From: Xenorhabdus anantnagensis
GTDB taxonomy: Bacteria; Pseudomonadota; Gammaproteobacteria; Enterobacterales; Enterobacteriaceae
Direction of reading: 5' to 3'
NCBI RefSeq assembly: GCF_028598555.1
Contig: NZ_JAQRFN010000001.1
Coordinates: 124,001 to 188,000 of the forward strand
DNA length: 64,000 nucleotides
The notes under the pieces: generated by a model
The model's database searches: none
What the model saw: the letters and a program-made list of their open reading frames with translations, nothing else
Told to the model about the DNA's origin: nothing
Part shown: one piece after another, positions 51,901 to 58,200 of the stretch
Position numbering within the stretch: the first letter of the stretch is position 1
Layout: every line of letters starts with the position of its first letter
Position numbers and translations under genes: made by a program

Positions 51901-52285
51901 CCTCGGCCAATTAGGGGGAACCCGCCATCAAAACTGGTCATTGACCAGCGATGATTGTGGGACTGTAGTAGCCAGTGAGAATGACAGTCATTTATTACTG
52001 GGTATCAATGGCGCAGTTCAAGCGGGAAAACTGCAATTTAGTGTGGACTCCCGCTTGCCACATTCCCAGACAGAAACGTTTATCACAGCCTTTGAGCAAG
52101 CTCTTTATAGCGTCATCACTGCCAGCCGAAAACAGGCCCAATCGGGCGGAATAAAAACCCCCAGTGATTACGGGATAAAAGACGTTTCAATGGAGCAGCT
52201 AAACCAGCTTACTCATCGTTTTGGTCATGTGAATAATGAAAATTCACACCTCCACTCAGAAAAGAAAACAATTTTGGACATGTAA
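39929..52285 (+). CDS. Non-ribosomal peptide synthetase, modules 1-3
   Basis: This 4118-residue NRPS has the order C1-A1-T1-E1-C2-A2-T2-C3-A3-T3-E2. C1 (about 1-440, HHIIIDG at 145-151) opens the line and so is of the starter type, acylating residue 1. T1 Ser1021 (GGDSI) precedes E1 (HHLIIDVVSW from His1205). C2 has HHCISDG (His1669/1670), T2 Ser2544 (GGNSL), C3 HHIAIDG (His2725), T3 Ser3606 (GGDSI), and E2 begins its motif at His3794. Pocket residues by eye: A1 DAWQLGLND (closest to a published Gln code), A2 and A3 DASTVAAVC (a published Tyr code). C2 follows an E domain and resembles DCL-type domains; C3 follows no E domain. The C-terminal tail after E2 is a likely docking end. No ribosome binding site is evident. 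The product is not recognised. Confidence 0.93.
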   Translation: MITPEGSLNSNLYNLHPSQEDVFNEQSLYGNIQQHNLGWYTLMEGEVDIVILQQAWRLLHQHVDILRLHISVNSDNEAIQYIQNQSIPESVIFHDFATQSDPEKKAKLWMQQQIDQPINFPNETLYQASLLRITSEKYYLFTKFHHIIIDGVGLFRFHEYIHKLYACLKNGTSTVWLSEIPQYLDTIEKSKDYLNSAHYEKDKNYWHSFLTKNNIHQLTPYYQNNGSGNDTWILPFSMKAALRVFCEKNKTNILSVFSGLVMIMMSELTGQQELTFNTITHGRKTKLEKYVVGMQANLYPVHCHISNSVSVIEQIKLIELALKENFHHGQFPYSHLIRMANNQGIALPNIFILYERLSESASEINQAQHYFIEGIFDIDPILFRLKDFGYDQELMITINYLQAYFSEQEIKKTLERLSNLLTALLDSPSLLVSELPILLEQERHTLLHSWNQNDAPYPQNQILQQQFETQAAATPDNVALIFEEKTLTYRQLNEQANQLAVVIRERCQQQCNAPMQADTPIALYLDRSLEMVVSILAVLKAGGAYVPISPEYPPERVQFILEDTGSPCVLTQQRHLTALEKCTYTLSSQPTLIAADDRTVTQNQSVENLVPVNTSTDLAYIIYTSGTTGQPKGVELTHRNVINHLSWMQSQYPLSASDKVLQQIPYTFDASVWELIAANWFGASIVIASPDIHKQPEILYQLIQKTGVTVVQFVPSMLGAFCQIVRDSGQQLPDTIRYVLCGGEALTMSHVNAFRAINSHSSTLINLYGPTETTNDITHFDVVDEFNGSVPIGKAHHNTRLYVINNYGKPSPIGAPGELYIGGASLARGYWNRPELTAERFVENPFATDEDKAKGYTRLYKTGDQVRWLPDGNLEYLGRNDFQVKIRGYRIELGEIETALSSHPQVKQAVVIDREHAGHKALAAYLVTDEALTNDILMEHLSTRLPEYMIPASFTRIDVIPLTINGKLDRHALPTPVWEDQDRYVAPRTELETQLCALWQDVLGLERIGIEDNFFRIGGDSIIGIRLVSKLRQIGFSLQVKSIFEAPTVSRLAQLLTQASSSVTVVAEQGLLSGEFGLLPIQQDFFNQNLPCPHHWNQAFMFQIPGNIKHADIAQALIKLTERHDMLRAHFVSTEQGYRQCYPTEIPSWLPILLHCDISELDDTERHQQLTQWQSSFDYCAGPLWQTAHLTGYADGSARLFFAFHHLIIDVVSWQIIVEDMRLLLHMHLPLQGTTLPAKTSSYRQWVTAVQSYAVQQQDEVPYWQNVMTGEETYPAMGEITPCQLSFSAELTDTLLREANLGYHTEINDLLLSALTLALQTTFSRPVNPIILEGHGRETIDSTLDVSETVGWFTTVYPVRLAMQADIAKTIIHTKEMLRAVPNRGIGYGALHQAGYLTGDLPPISFNYLGQLRLGQLRLGQLGDEAGQSSHQDWALTYDDCGLLIASENGSPLLLDINGAVQAGRLQFSVLSRLTSAQTQMFITAFEQALNDVIVAGQKQALLGGVKTPSDYEFKTVSIERLNRLQQSYQVENLYPATSLQQGFIYHHLIQPQDDAYRVQMLLDYHTRLDLAAYQQAWSLASLRFPILRTAFDWEGEILQVVTAGASISSADVKLEDISQLPEETRDNAIAAIQQHDRNLPFDLSQSNLTRLTFIRQHERLVTVLITQHHCISDGWSGPILLQTVHEYYNELVKGRVPQIVVEQAYLATLQYHLDHQAESEAYWTERKTRFQGTNDLSALLSHHVDLTQIKSVEKPAEQMLTVQGDAYEQLKNTCRAQGVTLNVVLQFAWHKLLHSYTGDEQTIVGTTVSGRDVPVEGIESSVGLYINTLPLTVRWDKTNSIIGVLQDIQQDIAALNSHSAVSLASLQSGGERLFHSLLVFENYPVPVVNENREGVENTLTFRRAIEKVDYPVSLMAYEQDHSLIIKLNYGEDWLTDKQVQRLLCQLERILHAVACNPHQPHASIMFLSEEERQTLLHSWNQTDAPYPQDKTLQQLFEAQVERTPDNVALVFEGETLTYRQLNQRANQLAGVIRECCQQHNDAPMQADTPIALYLDRRLDMVISMLAVLKAGGAYVPISPEYPAERVQFILADTAAPCIVTQQRHFAALAEYTQALLAEQPARIQPTLIAADNQTTTAGQPVKNPSPISKPTDLAYIIYTSGTTGRPKGVMIEHKNAAHLMAAQAELFDVAKRKKALMFAAYVFDASVSELFLSLLHGLTVYICSETERNAPAVAALIQREGIEIATLPPAMLKLLMGTELPSLQLLVTAGESPSLDFLEYFSQHSDVLNAYGPTEVTVCATGKRYQHGDIATNIGRAINNARLYVLDDYGNLSPIGTPGELYIGGAGLARGYLNRPELTAERFVANPFASAEDKAKGYTRLYKTGDLVRWQPDGTLEYLGRNDFQVKIRGYRIEPGEIESVLTSHPQVKQAVVIDREHNGNKVLVAYLVADGALSDETLIKHLSVHLPEYMLPVSFTRIESVPLTLNGKLDRRALPEPIRENQSNYVAPRNVLETQLCAIWQEVLGLARVGIEDNFFRIGGNSLMAIKLTAAIRRILTMEVSLTQLFELKTIAGLVAHIGQQAYTIIPHLGLDRYPLSFAQERMLFIEQFEQGTYAYHIPYLVQLDNNACLPLLETAINQLVERHPVMKMVYPSPSNDAGQIHQQMSNRNLVIESRTPPCDDINTLMNTVSSEITTPFNLTTEPSLRLCHYQVADKHYLLMLWHHIAIDGWSIDIFLGELAEIYHSLLEGRDSQLPPLDITYGDYAAWQREYLQGDVRERQLAYWRQTLASYEALALPTDHPRPVQVSYQGRDFNFMLDATLSEQLRALAQNQETTLYTVLLSGFYVMLAKLSGQNDIVLGTPTDNRHHAQTQSLIGMFVNSLVLRAQFEQTTSVTTLIKQTHKLIAAAKAHQDMPFEHLVEALEIERDTSRHPIFQVMFSLQNFGENLPNKVSLPFSPVALDEFLCSPAKFDLSLLLSDEQTNITGCLNYATSLFDEATIVRLAGIYQRVLTAFVADQKQSLSGLDILSAQERQTLLYSWNQTNAPYPQDKTLQQLFEAQVERTPDNVALVFEGETLTYHQLNQRANQLAGVIRECCQQHHAAPMQADTPIALYLDRRLDMVISMLAVLKAGGAYVPISPEYPAERVQFILADTAAPCIVTQQRHFTTLAEYTQALLAEQPARIQPTLIAADNQTTTASQPVKNPALINKPTDLAYIIYTSGTTGRPKGVMIEHKNAAHLMAAQAELFDVAKRKKALMFAAYVFDASVSELFLSLLHGLTVYICSETERNAPAVAALIQREGIEIATLPPAMLKLLMGTELPSLQLLVTAGESPSLDFLEYFSQHSDVLNAYGPTEVTVCATGKRYQHGDIATNIGRAINNARLYVLDDYGNLSPIGTPGELYIGGAGLARGYLNRPELTAERFVANPFASAEDKAKGYTRLYKTGDLVRWQPDGTLEYLGRNDFQVKIRGYRIEPGEIENALTSHPQVKQAVVIDREHNGKQVLVAYLVTDKKLSDKTLVEHLSTRLPEYMLPASFTRIELVPLTLNGKLDLHALPEPVWGNRDSYIAPRNALETQLCAIWQEELGLEQIGIEDNFFRIGGDSIVSIQLVSKLRQAGFSLQVKSIFEAPTVARLAQLLTQTSSTVTVVAEQGLLSGEFGLLPIQQNFFNWNLSNPHHWNQAFMIQLPGDIQSTQIEQALIMLTERHDMLRARFIYTENGYRQCYSVEMPVEMPSSHPSLQHCDISGLDEAEQHQQLTQWQSGFDYCHGPLWQVGHLTGYTDGSARLFFAFHHLIIDAVSWRIITEDIRRLLQGETLPTKTSSYRQWVNTVHHYAQQHQDEVPYWQRVMAGSNTNPALDEVTQHLLVISAEMTGTLLHEANTGYHTEINDLLLSALALALQATFSQTVNHIILEGHGRESIDNTLDLSETVGWFTTMYPVRLEMQADIAETIIHTKEMLRTVPNKGIGYSALHQAGYLTDNLPTISFNYLGQLGGTRHQNWSLTSDDCGTVVASENDSHLLLGINGAVQAGKLQFSVDSRLPHSQTETFITAFEQALYSVITASRKQAQSGGIKTPSDYGIKDVSMEQLNQLTHRFGHVNNENSHLHSEKKTILDM
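44156..44193 (+). repeat. In-frame 15-bp tandem repeat, about 2.5 units (NRPS epimerase 1)
   Basis: GGTCAATTGCGGCTT occurs twice and is followed by GGTCAATT, encoding GQLRL-GQLRL-GQL. It directly follows the conserved FNYL of the epimerase motif; the other two epimerase domains in this locus have a single GQLG here. Confidence 0.95.
45842..47180 (+). repeat. Adenylation-domain duplication, copy 1 (A2)
   Basis: This segment, encoding almost all of A2, is nearly identical at the DNA level to 49028-50366 (A3), offset 3186 bp, with only scattered substitutions. The similarity fades at the C-terminal subdomain. A4 of the next gene is a slightly more diverged relative. Confidence 0.9.
49028..50366 (+). 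repeat. Adenylation-domain duplication, copy 2 (A3)
   Basis: This is the partner of 45842-47180. The very low divergence compared with flanking C and T domains points to recent duplication or gene conversion. It is also a place where short-read assemblies may collapse. Confidence 0.9.
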
Positions 52286-52288
52286 AAA

Positions 52289-55200
52289 ATGTTGATGCTA
52301 TTTAAAGAACTTCAGAAAAACCATGTATCAGTATGGGTCCGTGAAAACAACTTAAAACTGGCGTTTACCGGTGAAACTCCCCCTATTCAACTTATTGATA
52401 GGGTTAAAGAAAAAAGAGAAAATATTTTAGATTTTTTGAATGAAAGAAATATCTTCTCCGAAGCAGATTTTGAGAGTTTTATCTTCAGTGGCAGTTATAC
52501 TGATAGTAGTTATTCTGATGATAGTTATTCTGGTGATCGTTATTCTGGTGATCGTTATTCCGGTAGTAGTTATTCTGGTTCTAATGATCCCAGCACATCC
52601 TCCGAAAACAAAATTGAAGCAATACTTCCTGCTACCAGTTTGCAACAAGGTTTTATTTATCATCATCTGGCCCAACCACAGGATGATGCCTATCGTGTGC
52701 AACTGCTATTGGATTATCACACCCATGTCGACCTTGCCGCCTATCAGCAAGCCTGGTCGCTGGCTTCATTGCGTTTCCCCATCCTCAGAACGGCATTTGA
52801 TTGGGAAGGGGAAATTTTACAGGTTGTGACCCTAGGTGCCAGTATTGGGCCGGCGAATTTTACTACCAAAGATATCAGCCAATTACCAACAGAAGAACGG
52901 GATAAAGCGATTGAAGAAATTCAACAAAATGACCGTGCCCTGCCTTTTAATTTAAGTCAGCCCGGCTTAATCCGCTTCACTTTCATCAAGCAGGATAAAC
53001 AACTGGTCACCGTGTTGATCACGCAACATCACTGCATTGCAGACGGTTGGAGTGGCCCGATTTTATTGCAAGCCGTACATGAGTATTACAATCAACTCAT
53101 AAAGGGACAAATACCCCAGATCGTGGTGGAACAAGCTTATCTGGCAACCCAGCAATATCATCTGGATCATCAAGCTGAATCAGAAGCCTATTGGACAGAA
53201 CGTAAAACACAATTTCACAAAACATCATGCCAAGGCGCCAACGATCTGTCTGCCCTGTTAAGTCACCACGTTGACTTAACACAAATAAAAGTCATCGAAA
53301 AACCGGCCGAACAAATGTTCACTATTCAGGGAGACGCTTATGAACAGCTTAAAAACACCTGCCGGACGCAAGGCGTGACCCTGAATGTAGCCCTGCAATT
53401 TGCTTGGCATAAATTACTGCACAGTTACACCGGAGATGAACAAACTATTGTCGGCACCACTGTATCCGGGCGTGATGTCCCCGTGGACGGTATTGAGTCC
53501 AGTGTCGGCTTGTATATCAATACCCTGCCGCTGGCTGTGCAATGGACTCAGGCTGACAGTGTGGCTGCGGTTTTACAAGACATACAGAAGGATATCGCCG
53601 CACTCAACAGTTACAGTGCCATCTCACTCGCCAATTTACAATCCGACGGGGAACGCTTATTCCATAGCCTATTTGTCTTTGAAAACTACCCTGACCCTGT
53701 GGAGAGTGAGAATGGGGAAGGCATAGAACACACCCTGACATTCCGCCGGGCCGTCGAAAAAGTGGATTACCCGATATCGCTGCTGGCCTATGAGCAAAAC
53801 AACAGTCTAATAATAAAATTGAGCTATGGTGAAGACTGGTTGGAGGATGAACAGGCACGGCGTTTACTTTGTCAGCTTGAGCGCATTTTGCACATTGTGG
53901 CCTGTTACCCACACCAATCCCATTCATCAATCATGTTCCTCAGTGAGGAAGAACGCCATACCTTGCTGCATACTTGGAACCAGACCGATGCGCCCTATCC
54001 GCAGGATAAAACCCTGCAACAACTGTTTGAAGCACAAGTGGAAAAGACGCCGGATAATGTAGCGCTGGTGTTTGAGGGAGAAACGCTGTCCTATCGACAG
54101 TTAAACGAACAGGCGAACCAACTTGCCGGTGTGATCCGCGAGCGCTGTCAGCAACATAATAATGCCCCCATGCAAGCCGATACCCCGATAGCCCTCTACC
54201 TCGACCGCGGTCTGGACATGGTTATCAGTATCTTGGCGGTACTGAAAGCCGGCGGCGCTTATGTGCCCATTTCACCGGAATACCCAGCAGAACGAGTGCA
54301 GTTTATTCTGGCTGATACCGCAGCTCCTTGCATCGTGACCCAGCAACGGCACTTCACGACATTGGCGGAATACACTCAAGCACGTGCTGAACAGCCAGCA
54401 CGGATACAACCCACACTGATAGCGGCGGATAACCAGATAATAACCGCAGGCCAGCCCGTGGGAAATCCGGTATTGATAAACACCCCGACCGATTTGGCGT
54501 ATATCATCTATACCTCTGGAACCACCGGTCAACCCAAAGGTGTCATGATTGAGCATAAAAACGCGGCTCATCTGGTGGCTGCACAGGCAGAGCTTTTTGA
54601 TGTGGCAAAGCGGAAAAAAGCCTTGATGTTTGCCGCTTATGTCTTTGATGCTTCGGTTTCCGAATTATTCCTCAGTTTACTGCATGGCCTGACCATTTAC
54701 ATTTGCAGTGAAACAGAGCGCAATGCTCCTGCGGTTGAAAAACTGATTCAACGAGAAGGCATTGAACTCGTTACCTTACCGCCTGCCATGTTGAAGTTAT
54801 TAATGGGTGCTGAATTACCCTCTCTGCAATTATTAGTAACAGCCGGAGAATCACCCTCCTTAGATTTTCTTGAATATTTCAGCCAGCACAGCGATGTCCT
54901 GAATGCTTACGGCCCGACAGAAGTTAGCGTTTGTGCGACCGGGAAGCGGTATCAATATGGGGATATTGCAACCAACATTGGCAAGGCCATTAATAATGTC
55001 CGTCTTTACGTTCTTGATGATCACGGCAATCTGTCTCCTATCGGCGTGCCGGGAGAACTGTATATCGGTGGTGCCGGATTGGCGCGAGGCTATTTGAACC
55101 GGCCTGAACTGACCGCCGAGCGTTTTGTGGCTAATCCCTTTGCGACAGTAGAAGACAAAGCTAAAGGCTATACCCGCCTGTACAAAACCGGCGACTTAGT

Positions 55201-58200
55201 CCGTTGGCTGCCGGATGGGAAGCTGGAATATCTGGGACGCAATGACTTTCAGGTTAAAATCCGCGGCTATCGTATTGAACCGGGAGAAATTGAAAGCGCC
55301 CTCTCTTCACATCCACAGGTAAAACAGGCAGTAGTGATTGACCGCGAGCACAATGGGAAGCAAGTGCTGGTTGCGTATCTGGTCGCAGACAAAAAATTGT
55401 CCGATAAAACTCTGGTTGAACATCTTTCTACCCGTCTGCCGGAATATATGTTACCGGCCAGCTTTACCCGCATTGAATTTGTACCGCTAACCCTGAACGG
55501 CAAACTGGATCGCCATGCCCTGCCGGAGCCAGTATGGGGAAACCGAGACAGTTACATCGCACCTCGCAATGCACTGGAAACCCAATTGTGTGCCATTTGG
55601 CAGGAAGTATTGGGTCTGGCGCGGGTTGGCATTGAAGATAATTTCTTCCGTATCGGTGGTGATTCCATTATCAGCATCAAGTTAGTTTCCAAGCTGCGGC
55701 AAGCGGGCTTCTCTCTACAAGTTAAATTGATTTTTGAAGCACCGACAATAGCACGCTTGGCGCAGTTGCTGACACAAACATCATCCACAGTAAAAGTAAT
55801 CGCAGAACAGGGTTTACTAAACGGAGAATTTGGTCTATTGCCTATCCAGCAAGATTTCTTCAACTGGCATTTGTCGAGTCCATGCCATTGGAATCAGGCA
55901 TTTATGATCCAGCTCCCCGGAGATATCCAATTCACACAGATTGAACAAGCCCTGATAATGCTGACTGAGCGGCATGATATGTTACGCGCCTGTTTTGTCG
56001 CCACAGAACAGGGTTATCGCCAGTGTTACCCCGCAGATATGCCATCTTGGTTGCCGCCTTTGCAACATAGTGACATCAGCCAATTAGATCAGGCTGAGCT
56101 ATACCAGCAACTGACTCAATGGCAGAGCGGCTTTGATTATTGCACGGGGCCTTTATGGCAAGCCGCTCATCTGACCGGTTATGCTGACAGCAGCGCTCGA
56201 TTATTCTTCGCGTTTCACCACCTGATTATTGACGTAGTGTCTTGGCAGATTATTGCTGAAGATATGCGTAGATTATTGCAGGGCGAAACACTGCCAGCGA
56301 AAACCAGTAGCTATCGACAGTGGATCAATACCGTCCATCGCTATGCACAACAGCACCAACATGAAATTCCCTACTGGCAACAAGTGATGGCAGGGGATCT
56401 TGTTCACTCTGCTTCGGGTGAAATCAGTCAGCACATGCTGGGCATTTCTGCTGAATTGACCGATATTCTGCTGCGTGAAGCCAATGCCGGTTACCATACC
56501 GAGATCAATGACTTACTGCTCAGCGCTCTCACACTGGCATTACAGGCCGTTTTTTCACAACCTGTAAATCACATCATGCTTGAAGGTCACGGTCGGGAAA
56601 GCATCGACAGCACGCTGGATGTATCAGAAACCGTCGGCTGGTTTACGGCCCTGTATCCTGTTCGGCTGGCAATGCAAGATGATATTGCTGAGACGATTAT
56701 CCACACCAAAGAGATGCTCCGTGCTGTGCCGAATAAAGGCATTGGTTATGGTGCATTACGTCAGGCTGGATATTTGACCGGAGATTTGCCCACGATCGGC
56801 TTCAACTACCTCGGCCAGTTGGGTGGAGAAGCCGGACAAGACTGGTCATTGACCAACGACGATTGTGGAAACGTAGTGGCAGACGATAACCATAGTCATT
56901 TGCTGCTGAATATTAATGGATTGATCCAAGCAAACAGGCTGCAATTTAGTATCAATTCGGGCTTGTCACAGACTCAGACACAATTGTTTATCTCAGCATT
57001 TGAGCGGGCACTTGATTCTGTTATCATGGCGGGTCAAAAACAGGCTCAATCGGGTGGGATAAAAACGCCTAGTGATTATGGCATTGAAGGGCTTTCAATC
57101 AACCTGTTGCGCCGTCTTCAGCAGAAGTATCCGATCGAAGCACTCTACCCCGCCACCAGTTTGCAGCAAGGATTTATTTATCATCATCTGGCTCAGCCAC
57201 AGGATGATGCCTATCGTGTACAACTGCTGTTGGATTATCACACCCATGTCGATCTTTCCGCTTATCAGCAAGCCTGGTCGCTGGCTTCTCTGCACTTTCC
57301 CATCCTCAGAATGGCATTTGATTGGGAAGAGGAAATTTTGCAGATTGTGACTGCGGGCGCCAGCCTTAGTTCAGAAAATTTCACCATAAAGGATATCAGC
57401 CAGTTACCGCCAGAAGAGAAAGAGCGGGCAATTGAAGCGATCCAACAAAATGACCGTACCCTGCCCTTTGATTTAAGTCAGCCGGGTTTAACCCGCTTCA
57501 CCTTAATTAAGCAGAATGAACAACTGTTAACAGCACTGATCACGCAACATCACAGTATTACTGACGGCTGGAGCAATCCGATTTTATTGCAAACCGTGCA
57601 TGAATATTACAATGAACTCAAGCAGGGACGAATCCCTCAGGTAATGGTAGATAAAGCCTATCTGGCAACCCAGCAATATCATCTGGATAATAAAGCAGCA
57701 TCTGAGGCTTATTGGGCGGAGCGCAAAGCACGACTCAACAAAACATCATGCCAAGGTGCCAATGATCTGTCTGCCCTGTTAAGCCATCACGTTGACCTGA
57801 CGCAGATAAAAGCCGTTGAAAAGCCAGCTGAACAGGTGCTCACTGTACAGGGAGACGCTTATGAGCAGCTCAAGAATACATGCCGAACACAAGGCGTGAC
57901 CCTGAATGTAGCCCTGCAATTTGCCTGGCATAAATTACTGCACAGTTACAGCGGGGATGAACAAACCATTGTCGGCACTACTGTATCGGGGCGTGATGTA
58001 CCCGTAGAAGGCATTGAGTCCAGTGTTGGCTTGTATATCAATACCCTGCCGCTGGCAGTGCAATGGACTCAGACTGACAGCGTGGCGACGGTTTTACAAG
58101 ACATTCAGAAGGATATCGCCACCCTCAACAGCCATAGTGCCGTCTCACTTGCCAGCTTGCAATCCGACGGAGAACGGCTATTTCATAGTCTGCTGGTTTT

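Noticed and set aside
52493-52582. Considered as a CRISPR-like array or minisatellite element
   Set aside because: Units are contiguous, 15 bp, without spacers and in frame with the NRPS, so it is a coding tandem repeat.
52427-52829. Frames on both strands rich in Ile/Val/Thr over the NRPS linker
   Set aside because: They are alternative readings of the six-unit 15-bp repeat; the main NRPS frame explains the sequence.
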